Assembly: GCF_003813965.1 (NCBI RefSeq)
Contig: NZ_CP033896.1
Location: forward strand, 2,480,001-2,544,000
Direction: 5' to 3'
Length of the DNA stretch: 64,000 nucleotides
From: Corynebacterium choanae
Lineage (GTDB): Bacteria; Actinomycetota; Actinomycetes; Mycobacteriales; Mycobacteriaceae
In this document: positions 27,234 through 37,833 of the stretch, in pieces
Numbering within the stretch: the first letter of the stretch is position 1
How the letters are laid out: each line of letters begins with the position of its first letter
Made by a program: the position numbers and the translations under genes
The notes under the pieces: model-generated
The model's database searches: none
Told to the model about the DNA's origin: nothing
Seen by the model: the letters and a program-made list of their open reading frames with translations, nothing else

Positions 27234-27367
27234 CTGCTATTGAGTTGTTTGATCCACTTCGCCGGGTAGCGCACCCGGTCGGAGGTTATCCTCGCGCCGT
27301 TACCAGTTTCCGGTGTGCACCAGCTGGTGCCGGTGCACACACGCTGTTATTCGACTGCGAGTTACAA

Positions 27368-29491
27368 CTACTTGCCGGTGCGTTCTGCGATGATCTCCGC
27401 AGACACGGAGGAAGGCACCTCAGCGTAGGAGTCGAAGAACATCGAGTAGTTGGCGCGACCCTGGGTCTTGGAACGCAGGTCACCAACATAGCCGAACATC
27501 GAGGACAGCGGCACCTTCGCCTTGACCAGCTTGGCACCAGCGCGGTCTTCCATGGAGTGAACCTGGCCACGGCGAGCGTTGATGTCGCCGATCACTTCAC
27601 CCATGTACTCTTCAGGGGTGATGACCTCAACGAGCATCACTGGCTCGAGCAGGACTGGCTTTGCCTTGGCAACAGCTTCCTTGAGCGCCTGGGTACCGGC
27701 GATCTTGAAGGCCATTTCCGAGGAGTCCACTTCGTGGTACTGGCCGTCGAGCAGGGTGGCCTTGATGTTCACCAGCGGGAAGCCAGCGAGGTAGCCGTAC
27801 TGCATTGCGTCCTGGATACCAGCGTCGACGGAAGGAATGTATTCCTTCGGCACGCGACCACCGGTAACGGCGTTCTCGAACTTGTAGATTGCCGACTCGC
27901 CTTCCTCAAGGGTCTCGAGATCGGGCTCGTATGGCTCGATGGCGATGATGACCTTTGCGAACTGACCCGAACCACCGGTCTGCTTCTTGTGGGTGTATTC
28001 GAGCTTTTCGACCGGCTTGCGGATGGTCTCGCGGTAAGCCACCTGCGGTGCACCAACGTTTGCTTCGACCTTGAATTCCCGCTTCATACGGTCGACGAGC
28101 ACGTCGAGGTGCAGCTCGCCCATACCGCCGATCACGGTCTGGCCGGTTTCTTCGTCCAGCTTCACGGTGAAGGTTGGGTCTTCTTCAGCGAGCTTCTGGA
28201 TAGCCAGGGACAGCTTCTCCTGGTCAGCCTTCGACTTCGGCTCGATCGCAACCTGGATCACCGGATCCGGGAAGTCCATCGATTCGAGGATGATTGGCTT
28301 CTGGATGTCGCAGAGGGTGTCACCGGTGGTGGTGTCCTTCAGACCGATGAACGCGTAGATGTGACCGGCGCGTGCTTCGTCGACCGGGTTCTCCTTGTTC
28401 GCGTGCATCTGGAAGAGCTTACCGATGCGTTCTTTCTTGTCCTTGGTGGAGTTTTGCACCTGGGCACCAGGGGTAACCACACCGGAGTAGACGCGCACGA
28501 AGGTGAGCTTGCCGAAGAATGGGTGGGCGGCAATCTTGAAGGCCAGCGCGGAGAATGGCTCGTCAGACGAAGGCTTACGAGTCATGTCTTCGCTCTCGTT
28601 GCCGACAGCGTGACCGTGCACCTCGCCGACGTCCATTGGGGTCGGCAGGTAGTCGATGACCGCGTCGAGCAGCGGCTGGATGCCCTTGTTCTTGTAGGCG
28701 GAGCCACACAGTACCGGGTAGACCTCAGAGGCGACGGTCATCTTGCGGATGGCGGTCTTGATCTCTTCGACGGTGAGTTCTTCGCCACCGAAGTACTTGT
28801 CCATGAGTTCTTCATCAGACTCTGCGACAGTTTCCAGCAGCTTTTCGCGATATTCTGCAGCCTTGTCAGCGAGATCTGCAGGGATTTCTTCGTAGGTTGG
28901 TTCTGCACCGACGTCAACCTTGCCGCGCCAGGTGATGGCCTGCATGTTGATCAGGTCAACAACGCCGTCGAAGTCGTCTTCAGCGCCGATTGGCAGCTGC
29001 AGTACCAACGGCTTGGCGCCGAGGCGGTCGATGATGGTGCCAACGGTGTAGTAGAAGTCTGCACCCAGCTTGTCCATCTTGTTGACGAAGCAGATACGTG
29101 GCACGTCATACTTGGTGGCCTGACGCCACACCTGCTCGGACTGCGGCTCCACACCTTCTTTACCGTCGAAGACGGCGACAGCACCGTCGAGCACACGCAG
29201 GGAGCGCTCCACCTCAACGGTGAAGTCGACGTGACCTGGGGTGTCGATGATGTTGATCTGGTTGCCGTTCCAGAAACAGGTCACGGCAGCGGAGGTAATG
29301 GTGATACCGCGTTCTTTTTCCTGCTCCATCCAGTCGGTGGTCGACTGGCCGTCGTGGGTTTCGCCCACTTTCCGGTTGATACCGGTGTAGAACAAGATAC
29401 GTTCGGTTGCGGTGGTCTTGCCGGCATCGATGTGCGCCATGATGCCGATATTGCGGACCTTATTCAGGTCTGTAAGCACTTCTTGTGCCAC
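27368..29491 (-). CDS. fusA: Elongation factor G
   Basis: 707-residue translocation GTPase. The GTPase motifs are AHIDAGKTT (about residues 16-24), [17 protein letters not shown] and NKMDKLGAD. Domains II to V follow, including [15 protein letters not shown] in domain III and [17 protein letters not shown] near the end. The start GTG 29491 gives [14 protein letters not shown], matching the corynebacterial N-terminus; TTG 29503 would add four residues. GGGG lies seven bases before the GTG. It is the third gene of the str operon (rpsL-rpsG-fusA), but lies 518 bases after rpsG, and tuf is not attached. Confidence 0.97.
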   Translation of the reverse strand: MAQEVLTDLNKVRNIGIMAHIDAGKTTATERILFYTGINRKVGETHDGQSTTDWMEQEKERGITITSAAVTCFWNGNQINIIDTPGHVDFTVEVERSLRVLDGAVAVFDGKEGVEPQSEQVWRQATKYDVPRICFVNKMDKLGADFYYTVGTIIDRLGAKPLVLQLPIGAEDDFDGVVDLINMQAITWRGKVDVGAEPTYEEIPADLADKAAEYREKLLETVAESDEELMDKYFGGEELTVEEIKTAIRKMTVASEVYPVLCGSAYKNKGIQPLLDAVIDYLPTPMDVGEVHGHAVGNESEDMTRKPSSDEPFSALAFKIAAHPFFGKLTFVRVYSGVVTPGAQVQNSTKDKKERIGKLFQMHANKENPVDEARAGHIYAFIGLKDTTTGDTLCDIQKPIILESMDFPDPVIQVAIEPKSKADQEKLSLAIQKLAEEDPTFTVKLDEETGQTVIGGMGELHLDVLVDRMKREFKVEANVGAPQVAYRETIRKPVEKLEYTHKKQTGGSGQFAKVIIAIEPYEPDLETLEEGESAIYKFENAVTGGRVPKEYIPSVDAGIQDAMQYGYLAGFPLVNIKATLLDGQYHEVDSSEMAFKIAGTQALKEAVAKAKPVLLEPVMLVEVITPEEYMGEVIGDINARRGQVHSMEDRAGAKLVKAKVPLSSMFGYVGDLRSKTQGRANYSMFFDSYAEVPSSVSAEIIAERTGK

Positions 29492-30009
29492 GGTGTACCC
29501 CAAACATGTTGGTAGTCAAACAGCGCCGGGGCGCTATTTGTAAGGTTTAACGATTGTTGTGTTTGCCACGTCTTGTTCCCCGCACTGTCAACAGCTGCTC
29601 CGCAGGATCTCCGCTTGGTGATGCAGTCGAAGCTGGGTGCGAAACATTGTGGGGGTGGAAGGCTGTGGCGCTCACACTGCAGTGGTCGCTACTGCGCGCC
29701 CCGCGTGTGATAGACCTTCGTGCATATGGACTAAAAGGGGCGTTCGTCGCCGCGGGCATGCGCGGTGAAACGACGCTGGGTGTGGACGGTTTTCTACCCG
29801 TTCACAGCCTACCGTTTCCCGCGGCTGATATGCCACCACGTGACGAAGCCCCCTTTGAGCGAAAAGTGTGGTACTTCGGCTCCCCTGGTTGCAGCCCTGT
29901 GCCGGAACACACCGGCTAACAGTGCGGGTTCCGCACCAGTTATCTGGGTGTTCTCTCAGCCTGCTGTGTCGGCTGCCACCGAGGGGAATGTCCATACGCG
30001 TCGGCGCTA
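29492..30009. other. rpsG-fusA spacer
   Basis: 518 bases, long for an str operon. Just before fusA lies a small inverted repeat AGCGCC/GGCGCT (29523..29536). A separate fusA promoter is possible, but I cannot point to good boxes. No gene is visible. Confidence 0.35.
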
Positions 30010-30477
30010 CTACCAGCGGTAGTGCGCGAATGCGCGGTTGGCTTCTGCCATCTTGTGGGTGTCTTCGCGACGCTTCACGGAAGCACCAAGACCGTTCGAC
30101 GCATCCAGGATCTCGTTGGCGAGACGCTCAACCATGGTCTTTTCCCGACGCTGCCGGGTGAAGGTGACCAGCCAGCGCAGTGCCAAGGTGTTTGCGCGAC
30201 CCGGGCGAACCTGCACCGGCACCTGGTAGGTGGCGCCACCGACACGGCGGGAGCGAACTTCGAGTTCTGGCTTAACATTGCCGAGAGCCTTCTCCAAGGT
30301 GCCAACCGGATCGGTACCGGTCTTTTCCTTGCAGATCTCGAGTGCCTGGTAGACGATCCGCTCAGCGGTGGACTTCTTGCCGTCCAGGAGAACCTTGTTT
30401 ACCAGCTGCGAAACAATTTCGGAACCGTACACCGGATCTTTAACGATCGGGCGCTGGGGAGCTCTGCTCTTACGCAT
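30010..30477 (-). CDS. rpsG: 30S ribosomal protein S7
   Basis: 155 residues, full length for bacterial S7, which nucleates the 30S head by binding the 3' domain of 16S rRNA. It begins [19 protein letters not shown] and has the conserved [14 protein letters not shown] and the basic [20 protein letters not shown] segments. The ATG is three bases after the rpsL stop, with GGAGAAG overlapping that stop, so translation of the two is coupled. Confidence 0.98.
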   Translation of the reverse strand: MRKSRAPQRPIVKDPVYGSEIVSQLVNKVLLDGKKSTAERIVYQALEICKEKTGTDPVGTLEKALGNVKPELEVRSRRVGGATYQVPVQVRPGRANTLALRWLVTFTRQRREKTMVERLANEILDASNGLGASVKRREDTHKMAEANRAFAHYRW

Positions 30478-30480
30478 TGG

Positions 30481-30852
30481 TTACTTCTCCTTCTTTGCGC
30501 CGTAACGGGAACGTGCCTGCTTGCGGTCCTTGACACCCTGGGTGTCGAGGGAACCACGGATGATCTTGTAGCGAACACCCGGAAGGTCCTTCACACGACC
30601 ACCACGCACCAGCACCATGGAGTGCTCCTGCAGGTTGTGGCCTTCACCTGGGATATAGGCCGAAACCTCGATACCGGAGGTCAGGCGCACACGGGCAACC
30701 TTACGAAGCGCCGAGTTCGGCTTCTTCGGGCTGGTGGTGTACACACGGGTGCACACACCACGACGCTGCGGGGAACCCTTCAGCGCGGCGGTTTTCACCT
30801 TCGCGGTCTTGTCATGGCGGCCCTTGCGGACCAGCTGCTGAATTGTTGGCAT
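30481..30852 (-). CDS. rpsL: 30S ribosomal protein S12
   Basis: 123 residues from ATG 30852, starting [16 protein letters not shown]12 sits at the decoding centre. The streptomycin-linked segments are wild type: [17 protein letters not shown] (Lys43 region) and [12 protein letters not shown] (Lys88 region). The frame is open further upstream, but S12 homology starts at this Met. It is the first gene of rpsL-rpsG(-fusA). A 7-bp hairpin lies about 50 bases upstream in the leader. Confidence 0.98.
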   Translation of the reverse strand: MPTIQQLVRKGRHDKTAKVKTAALKGSPQRRGVCTRVYTTSPKKPNSALRKVARVRLTSGIEVSAYIPGEGHNLQEHSMVLVRGGRVKDLPGVRYKIIRGSLDTQGVKDRKQARSRYGAKKEK

Positions 30853-30903
30853 TAAACCATCTTTCATGTTTGGACAGCCCACTCTTTTCAGCCAGGTAGC
30901 GCG

Positions 30904-30920
30904 GGGCAGCTTTGCTGCCC
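30904..30920 (-). promoter_or_regulatory. Leader hairpin upstream of rpsL
   Basis: GGGCAGC (30904..30910) and GCTGCCC (30914..30920) form a 7-bp stem with a 3-base loop, 50 bases before the rpsL start. It could be a translational control or RNA stability element. A second stem (31077..31101, CCCGCTGG/CCAGCGGG) lies further upstream. Confidence 0.4.
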
Positions 30921-32203
30921 TGGCATACCTCGCGCTAAGCGGATGCTGTCGTTGAAACCTGGTACGAGCTTTCCGTTCCAGCCACACCAGCAGACGATGC
31001 TCGTCGCGGTGACGCTCACCCTGCAGTGCAGGTAGAACGGGCGGAGCTCTAGCAAAGGACTGCGAGCAACAATGATCCCGCTGGGGCAAGCCTCCAGCGG
31101 GAAACTTTATCTGCCGCGTCCACCACGGATTCCGTGTCTATGAACTGCCGAAAGTCTCGAAGAAAATAAATGTCCACGGTGCGCGCCACCTGCACCAGCT
31201 CTCAAAGAAGCTTGCGCTATGTGCCACACTGCGGATCTCATGCGCACCCGGAACTGGGTGGACACCCAGTAAGTAGTGCGCAACCTTGGTCTATGGAAGT
31301 GTTTCCAGCTACAAAACCGGTAACGGTTTATAGAAAACACCTTCCAGCTCATCGACCCACAAATTGCGGTGCCCATAAGCCAACGTCAAAGATTACACGA
31401 TTGCCCCGCCACGCAGCAAGCATGTACTTCTCGACACCCACAGCCTGTGCTACCCCTGCCCCACCCATCACAGCCCGCACCCCTTACCCGCACGCCTTCC
31501 GCACGAGCGAACAAGCGGCAACGGGTTGGGCTCACCGCGGCTTGAAGCAATGCCGCAAAACACTACAACCATCAACACCTCCGGGACGCCGATTGTCAGT
31601 GCACATCCTTCAAAACGGCAATGCCAACCACCGCAGCAAGCAGCCACATCCCCAGCCTTGCCACCGGCGGGCAGGCTGCTTGCCGGGAGCGTTATTCCAG
31701 GCCATCACGTGCCACATCCCCTTACCAGCAGGCAGCACTAATTCGGGCGACTGCCAGCTAGGGTAACACGGCACCGAGTGCGCCGACGCGATTTTTCAAT
31801 CTGCAGGGCACCGCGCAGTTTCCGCACTTGCCATGCTGTGTGGATTGATTGGTCGACACTGGAAGGCCGTTCTGTCGACACGGGAAGGTAGAGCTTTTAG
31901 ATGTAACAAGCCAACTTCGGGTGAGGTTGCTTGCTTACCGATTGCTGGAGTGGATTAAGTATGGAAGCCAACGAAACTCAATAAATCGTTGCTTTTGACA
32001 CAACACTCACCCTTCCCAATGGCGGCCACGAACCCAAGACACCACCAGACGATGGGAACATATGTAAAACATCACATTGACAATTGTTCGCTTTCGCGCC
32101 ACGATGAAGTGGCAATGTGATCCGCCGGACATCACTGTTCGGTCGGTGATAGAAGTCATAAGTAGTTACAGGTGTAATCCACCCGAGAGCTGAAGGAGAG
32201 CTG
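30921..32203. other. Intergenic region between divergent rpsL and deoD
   Basis: About 1.3 kb. It includes the 8-bp inverted repeat at 31077..31101 in the probable rpsL leader. On the plus strand, TTGACA at 32077..32082 lies 17 bases before CACGAT, a weak promoter candidate for deoD. No coding frame with recognisable content was found. Confidence 0.35.
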
Positions 32204-32920
32204 ATGAGCACCACTTCCACCCCACACATCAAGCCGGAAGGCGCCCCGATTGCAAAAACCATCCTGCTGCCCGGCGATCCACTGCGTGCCAAATTTATCG
32301 CCGAGACCTACTTGGAAGATGCAGTCCAATTCAATGCTGTGCGTGGCGCCCTCGGATTCACCGGCACCTATCAGGGTCACGAGGTCTCGGTAATGGGCTC
32401 AGGCATGGGTATTCCTTCCATTTCCCTCTACGCCTATGAACTCATCCACACCTTCGGTGTGGAAAAACTCATCCGGGTTGGCTCCTGCGGCAGCCTGCAA
32501 GCAGACCTCGACCTCTACGATGTGGTGGTTGCACAGGCAGCATCGACTGACTCAAACTTCCTCTCCCAGTACGGCCTGCCCGGCACATTTGCCCCGACCG
32601 GCTCCTACAAGCTGCTTGCCGCATTTATGGAACAAGCCAAAGCTCACAACGTCACCCCAACGGTTGGCAACGTGCTGAGCTCAGATGTGTTCTACAACGC
32701 CAACGATCAGGCTAATGACCTCTGGGCGAAGATGGGTGTTTTGGCCGTTGAAATGGAAACCGCCGGCCTGTATGCCGTGGCCGCTGCCGCTGGGGTTGAC
32801 GCCCTTGGTGTCTTTACCGTTTCCGACAATATTGTCACCGGCAAGCAAACCACCCCGGAAGAGCGCCAAACCGCGTTTACCACCATGATGGAGCTGGCCC
32901 TGCCGCTGGCAGCCCTCTAA
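32204..32920 (+). CDS. deoD: Purine-nucleoside phosphorylase (DeoD type)
   Basis: 238 residues, like hexameric DeoD enzymes, which split purine (deoxy)nucleosides with phosphate to free base and (deoxy)ribose 1-phosphate for salvage. Visible motifs: the phosphate loop GDPLRAK (24-30), GSGMGIPS, RVGSCG (phosphate-binding Arg), VEMETAGLY (ribose-binding Glu, about 182-188) and the catalytic SDNIVTG (about 206-212). The start at ATG 32204 follows AAGGAGAG by six bases. It is a single gene, followed by a hairpin at 32959..33000. Confidence 0.96.
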   Translation: MSTTSTPHIKPEGAPIAKTILLPGDPLRAKFIAETYLEDAVQFNAVRGALGFTGTYQGHEVSVMGSGMGIPSISLYAYELIHTFGVEKLIRVGSCGSLQADLDLYDVVVAQAASTDSNFLSQYGLPGTFAPTGSYKLLAAFMEQAKAHNVTPTVGNVLSSDVFYNANDQANDLWAKMGVLAVEMETAGLYAVAAAAGVDALGVFTVSDNIVTGKQTTPEERQTAFTTMMELALPLAAL

Positions 32921-32958
32921 GTACCGCCAGCTCCCTACCGAATACCCGCGAAGCCGTA

Positions 32959-33000
32959 CTGCTGTCACCGCCCACCACCGAAAACGGTGACCGCCAGCAG
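32959..33000 (+). terminator. Terminator candidate after deoD
   Basis: CTGCTG-TCACCG (32959..32970) pairs with CGGTGA (32985..32990) and CAGCAG (32995..33000), with a 4-base bulge and a 14-base loop. Only a short TTC follows, so termination is plausible but not certain. Confidence 0.4.
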
Positions 33001-33347
33001 TTCACAACCATGGGTATCTGATCGATTCAGCCTAACCCGGAACCAGCATGCCTGTTCCGGCGAGCCGCAGTTGAGTGCACACCTACCCCACTCCCGCTGA
33101 ACGCTTGTCGGAACATGGGCTGCCGAATTCCGTAGCCCTATGAACGCTGATCTTTTAAAAGTTTTTCAATCTCCGTCAGCTGCGACGCGCCCGACCCTGA
33201 CCGCCTGCCGGAAGTGTTCCTTTGCACCCTCAGGAGTCGACTTATTGGTGTTTGCTGCCCGCAGACCTGCCCTCCGGCAAGGAGCAGCACCCCGTCACCT
33301 GTACGGCACGTCGCACACCGTATTCCCTGCAAAGGAAGTGTCTACAC

Positions 33348-34769
33348 ATGTCAACGACACGCCGCACAGCCACGCCGAGCCGCGCCGCAGCAGACATGCT
33401 CAACCCCAAGGCAGCCGTACCTGTGCTGCTTGTGAGCTTCGTATTCTGCCTCGTTGTCGACAATGGTTTTAAGTTCATGTCGAAGCCAATCGCCGACGAT
33501 CTGGGGCTGACTGCAGCAACGGTGAGCCTGCAAGCTACCCTTGCCGGCATTGTTATCGGCATCGGTGCGGTGGTGTATGCCGCGCTCGCGGATGCCATCA
33601 GCATTAAAAAACTGCTCTATGTCGGTATTGGGTTTATCGTCGCCGGTTCCCTGCTCGGGTTTCTCTTTCGCGACAACTGGCCACTGGTGTTAACTGGCCG
33701 CATCGTGCAAACCTGCGGCCTCGCGGCTGCCGAAACGCTCTACGTCATCTATGTGACGAAGTATTTATCGAAGAAGGATCAAAAGACCTACCTCGGTTTC
33801 TCGACGTCCGCTTTTCAAGCAGCACTGTTGATAGGGGCGCTCACCAGTGGGTTCATTGCCACCTATGTGTCCTGGACGGCAATGTTTTTAGTTCCGCTCT
33901 TGCTCGTTGTCACGGTCCCCTTCATCCATAAGACCATCCCAGAGACTGCAGTCTCCAAGACGAGCCTCGATGTCATCGGGCTGTTTCTCATCGCTGCTGT
34001 GGCAACCTGCGTGATTTTATACACCCAAGCATGGAATCCTGTCTGGCTTGTGCCGATCGTCGTCGGCATTGCCCTGTTTGTCCTCCATATTCGCCGCAAT
34101 CCGAAAGCGCTCGTCCGCCCAGAGTTTTTCACCAATGGCCGCTACGTGTGGGCATTGATCCTCGTACTCATTGTCTACTCGGTGCAGCTCGCCTACATTT
34201 TCCTTTTCCCATTTGCGGTCTCAACCCTGCACGGCCTCGAGCTTGACCAGGCATCACTGCTCATCGCCCCCGGCTATGCGGCAGCCGCGATCGTCGGCGC
34301 ACTCAGCGGCAAGATCGGCAACTATCTCACCAGTCGACAAACCATTATGGTGGCACTCGGACTCATCATCGCTTCGCTGATTCTTGGTGCCCTCTTCGTC
34401 GAGACCTCAAAGACGATGCTGATCATCTCGATTGTCTTCTTTGCGGTCTCCTTTGCCCTGCTCTACGCACCACTTGTCTCGACCGCGATCGGGAATATCC
34501 CAGCTGAAAAATCCGGTATCGCTATCGGCTTCTATAACCTCACTATCAACCTCGCCATCCCGGTGGGTATCGCCTACACCGCAAAACTCATGGATATGAA
34601 GGTTGCATTTTTCCAGGGGCTCTCGTTGGCCACCACCGCGGAGGGCGGCCACTTCGCCACGGTTCTGTGGATCATCGCACTGGTTGCCATCGCCGGCACC
34701 AGCGCCTATGTCGTCGCAGATCAAAAAATGAAAGCCGGCGAAAAGCGCACTGCGGTAGCCGGTCGTTAA
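33348..34769 (+). CDS. MFS transporter, 14-TM DHA2-like
   Basis: 473 residues with 14 predicted spans, the number typical of the DHA2 drug:H+ antiporter group. The second and third spans enclose the loop DAISIKKLLYVGIG, an MFS signature A-like position, and GRIVQTCGLAAAETLYVIY in span 4 resembles motif C/B regions. The start at ATG 33348 has AAGGAAG nine bases upstream; an in-frame extension to 33222 lacks membrane or MFS features. The substrate cannot be deduced; drug or metabolite export is the family default. A strong terminator follows at 34845. No regulator is adjacent. Confidence 0.88.
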   Translation: MSTTRRTATPSRAAADMLNPKAAVPVLLVSFVFCLVVDNGFKFMSKPIADDLGLTAATVSLQATLAGIVIGIGAVVYAALADAISIKKLLYVGIGFIVAGSLLGFLFRDNWPLVLTGRIVQTCGLAAAETLYVIYVTKYLSKKDQKTYLGFSTSAFQAALLIGALTSGFIATYVSWTAMFLVPLLLVVTVPFIHKTIPETAVSKTSLDVIGLFLIAAVATCVILYTQAWNPVWLVPIVVGIALFVLHIRRNPKALVRPEFFTNGRYVWALILVLIVYSVQLAYIFLFPFAVSTLHGLELDQASLLIAPGYAAAAIVGALSGKIGNYLTSRQTIMVALGLIIASLILGALFVETSKTMLIISIVFFAVSFALLYAPLVSTAIGNIPAEKSGIAIGFYNLTINLAIPVGIAYTAKLMDMKVAFFQGLSLATTAEGGHFATVLWIIALVAIAGTSAYVVADQKMKAGEKRTAVAGR

Positions 34770-34844
34770 CCCTGCAACGCCACAGGTATATCGGGAAAGA
34801 GTGTCACGAACTCTTCACACGTGGTTGCGCGGAGACTATCTTGC

Positions 34845-34871
34845 AGGCCAGCATCACTGTGATGCTGGCCT
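34845..34871 (+). terminator. Terminator after the MFS gene
   Basis: A perfect 12-bp stem (AGGCCAGCATCA with TGATGCTGGCCT) and a 3-base loop, followed by CTTGCCATTTC. It lies 75 bases after the MFS stop. Confidence 0.75.
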
Positions 34872-35187
34872 CTTGCCATTTCGTAGCCTGCGCCTTACCG
34901 CAAGAACGCTATCTTGAACTGACAATATGAGCACCAACCCCGGCGGATACTCCCACCCAGCGCAGCCTGCCGGGAACTACAATGTCGAGGTAGCTGCACT
35001 GGCGCACCGTTACACTGTTGCACTTTCGCGCAGTTGCTCAGTTACTCAGCGCCAGATTACATGCCTTCTGCGATCGCACCTGCGAACTAGCGCCTTACCA
35101 ATGGCCTCCCCACCGGACTGGCGCCAGGCAACCGCACAGTGCCGCTCCCGCCACCACACCCGAACCCTGTATCCCGCTGGAAATACG
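34872..35187. other. Upstream region of the bile-salt-hydrolase-like gene
   Basis: 316 bases. A reading frame is continuous with the hydrolase from 34927, but the family homology and the required Met-Cys start begin at 35188. The region is therefore treated as leader and promoter. Confidence 0.4.
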
Positions 35188-36207
35188 ATGTGCACTGCCC
35201 TCTGCTTGACCGTTGATAATGCGTTCTACTTTGGCCGGAACTTAGATCTCGACATTGATTATCATCCACAACTCGTCGTCACTCCGCGCGGCACCGAATT
35301 TTCCTTCCAAGATGGATCGACCAGGACACTTCCCACTGCCTTGGTTGGTATGGCCATCGTTGAGCACGATCAGCCGCTCTACTTTGAAGCCAGCAACGAG
35401 CACGGCCTCTCGATGGCGGGATTGAACTTTCCCGGCAATGCGGTCTTCCACCCCAAGGCGGAAGACTTGACCAATATCGCCCCGTACGAGTTCATCCCTT
35501 GGGTGCTCACCCGCTGCCGAAGTGTCGCTGAGTTTACAGCGCAGTCGAAGCATCTCAACCTTATCGACAAACAGTTCTCCGACCAGCTTCCCAACGCCCC
35601 ACTGCACTGGATTATCGCCGACCGGAAACAAGCAGTCGTCGTGGAGAGCACGGCCGATGGACTACACCTATACGACAACCCCTTCGGGGTGCTTACCAAC
35701 AACCCACCATTTCCCTTCCATCGGGATAACCTTGCTCTTTACCAGCAGTTGACCACTGCCTGGCCAACCAACACGCTTAGCCCAAATGTTGCACTTCCCC
35801 CGCCGGGAGTTGGCGTCGGATCTTTTGGCCTGCCCGGGGACACCACCGGCCCTTCCCGATTTATCAAAGCTGCATTTCTCAAGGCCGCCTCTGAATCCGC
35901 GCCGATCGTGACGAAAGACTCTGCGATCCAACAATTCTTCAGCATCCTCAACCAGGTGGCGATGGTGCCAGGCGCAACACAGACCGCCACCGGCCAGTAT
36001 GAGTACACCTTGTACTCGACCTGCTTTGACGCAGCAACGAGCACTTTGTATTACACCACCGCCACCGGCAGTCAGATTTGCGCGTTACGCCTTGCCGATC
36101 TTCCCCTTGATGGCGCCAACCTCCTGTGTTTCCCCCAGCAGCGCACACCCCGCTTTGCCATGCACACCATGCTAGATGCTTCTTTGCAAAAAACAGTGAA
36201 ACAGTAG
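35188..36207 (+). CDS. Choloylglycine hydrolase family amidase (bile-salt-hydrolase-like)
   Basis: 339 residues from ATG 35188. Enzymes of this Ntn-hydrolase family become active when Met1 is removed to free Cys2 as the nucleophile; here the start is MCTALCL, so Cys2 is in place. Other active-site positions match: FGRNLDLD (Arg17 and Asp20), GLNFPG (the Asn82-type residue seen in bile salt hydrolases; penicillin V acylases usually have Tyr here), LTNNPPFPFH (Asn175 type) and PSRFIKAAF (Arg228 type). No signal peptide, so cytoplasmic. It likely deconjugates glycine or taurine bile salts; penicillin V or acyl-homoserine lactones are alternatives. The ribosome site is weak (GGAAA). Confidence 0.88.
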   Translation: MCTALCLTVDNAFYFGRNLDLDIDYHPQLVVTPRGTEFSFQDGSTRTLPTALVGMAIVEHDQPLYFEASNEHGLSMAGLNFPGNAVFHPKAEDLTNIAPYEFIPWVLTRCRSVAEFTAQSKHLNLIDKQFSDQLPNAPLHWIIADRKQAVVVESTADGLHLYDNPFGVLTNNPPFPFHRDNLALYQQLTTAWPTNTLSPNVALPPPGVGVGSFGLPGDTTGPSRFIKAAFLKAASESAPIVTKDSAIQQFFSILNQVAMVPGATQTATGQYEYTLYSTCFDAATSTLYYTTATGSQICALRLADLPLDGANLLCFPQQRTPRFAMHTMLDASLQKTVKQ

Positions 36208-36887
36208 CGTTTATCTGCATTATTCTATACGGAACAGTTTTGGGTAATCGAATAGCGTTGGAGCAATGTTTGTACCCCTCAGCCGAGGTCGAGCACACCT
36301 CCACCTTCGGGATGCCAGAAAATCTCCATTGCCTTGGAAAAGGCCTCGACACACTGGCGAAACACGGAACCCACAGGGGATTGACAATCACGAAGGCCGA
36401 GCGTTTCATTTTGCGCGCCTTGAGAAAATTAATGCACCCCACGCAGCACGTCACAGGCAGCCCAATGTTCGCCACCCAATGGATGACGAATACTCAGCCT
36501 CCCGGGCTTACCTGCAAGCCATCCGAGGGGTTTGCCCTCCGTCAAGCGGAAGGTTTCGCAGCAATTTAACGTTGGCCTGGGCAATTAGCGCATATCAGCG
36601 AGGGTGCGCTGCTGTGCCGCTACCACGGAAGGAATCCGCCAAGCTTGGAATCATCATCGACATTGACTCGTGGGTGTTTGCTTTCAATAGGATTGAGCAC
36701 ATCCCTGACCTCAGCGGAAGTGTATTTAACTTACTGCCAGTCCTTCAAGCGTCCTCATAGGACTGGTCTCAATCAGGTCAGGCCTCTTCAATCCCCGACA
36801 TCGTCGAAGCGTTCATGCCCGATTTCTGCCCGATCGGGTATGTCACAGTTAGCGACTTTTCCGATGAAAACAGCGCGGTAAAGCAGC
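36208..36887. other. Intergenic region without recognisable gene
   Basis: About 0.7 kb after the hydrolase. Frames of up to about 160 codons are open, but they have no ribosome site and no protein-like composition. No hairpin terminator for the hydrolase was found. Confidence 0.35.
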
Positions 36888-36918
36888 AAGTCCCTGTACC
36901 GGAGTGGTACAGGGACTT
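36888..36918 (-). terminator. Terminator of the small secreted protein gene
   Basis: A perfect 13-bp stem AAGTCCCTGTACC / GGTACAGGGACTT with a 5-base loop, 63 bases after the secreted protein stop. On the minus strand the tail is GCTGCTTTACC. Confidence 0.75.
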
Positions 36919-36980
36919 CGTGTTGTAACGAGTACGCCGTGCAGTTCGCTCCACACCGAGCATAGACGGGGTGTATTGAT

Positions 36981-37598
36981 CTACCTCGGCAACAAACCTG
37001 AGGAACCGGCAAACACCTCCGGCAGCGGTGGCAAGGCGAACGGCACAATAATCGGATGTGCCGGATCTAATGGGTTATGTAGCACGGTTTGCTGTGGTGC
37101 TGGTGCAGGTGCGGGTTGTACAGGTGCAGGTGCCGGTTGTGCGGGTGCTGGTGCAGGTTGCACCGGCGCAGGAGCATTGTTGACTGGCGCCTGTGCAGCC
37201 TCAGTGACTGCACCACTGCCGTTGACCACACCACATGCGACAGCCCGAGCAATTGCCTGCTGTGCACCATGTTGCAGGGCTGCTTGATATTGTTGGCGCT
37301 GCGCAGGAGTTAAACCGCCCGCGCGACGCTCCAGTGTTGCGATCTGCCCCGCAATGACTGAGCCCGATCGCGCTTCGAGATCACCCCGGGTTTTCGCAAC
37401 ACCCCCACCACCGTAGGAAGCGAACTTTTCACGCACAGTCGAGCACGGTGCAAATGATGCCAGACTTGCCAAGTTATTGACCTTGTTGACGGCTTCATTG
37501 ACTTTCGCCTGATCCCCGGCGTGTGCGGCCGGCAATCCACCAAGCAGTAGTGTCGAAACACTCACGGCCACAGCGGCCACTCGTAACGATGCTCGCAT
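36981..37598 (-). CDS. Small secreted protein with Pro-Ala repeat, function unknown
   Basis: 205 residues from ATG 37598 (AAGGA and GAGAAG upstream). A signal peptide (VAAVAVSVSTLLLGGLPAAHA, cleavage near residue 27) is followed by a helical domain with two Cys (about 52 and 122), probably one disulfide. Then comes a PAPAPVQ/PAPAQ repeat (about 141-168) and a hydrophobic, Pro-rich end (VPFALPPLPEVFAGSSG). No wall-sorting signal or membrane anchor. I do not recognise a family. It is a single gene with its own terminator. Confidence 0.75.
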   Translation of the reverse strand: MRASLRVAAVAVSVSTLLLGGLPAAHAGDQAKVNEAVNKVNNLASLASFAPCSTVREKFASYGGGGVAKTRGDLEARSGSVIAGQIATLERRAGGLTPAQRQQYQAALQHGAQQAIARAVACGVVNGSGAVTEAAQAPVNNAPAPVQPAPAPAQPAPAPVQPAPAPAPQQTVLHNPLDPAHPIIVPFALPPLPEVFAGSSGLLPR

Positions 37599-37833
37599 AT
37601 GTCTTCTCAGTCCTTACGTGTTACTTGTTTATCTTCTGCAGCCTGATGACAGCAGTATGAATTTGTCGGCGACCTGGAAAACCTCGTCGGTCACCGGTCG
37701 CACCAGCCTACCGGCGTTGCATACTGATTACTAGTGTCACTATCAGCACGCCAGGTCGTCGGAAAAGAATCGCACCTGCACCGCGGGATGAAGGAATCGA
37801 CCAGGTCGGAATTGCCACCGAATGGCGACACTG

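Noticed and set aside
34927..35187. 87-residue N-terminal extension of the choloylglycine hydrolase
   Set aside because: The family needs Cys at position 2 after Met removal; an extension would bury the nucleophile.
36266..36760. 164-codon frame after the bile-salt-hydrolase-like gene
   Set aside because: No ribosome site, irregular composition, and overlapping frames in all phases look like random open sequence.
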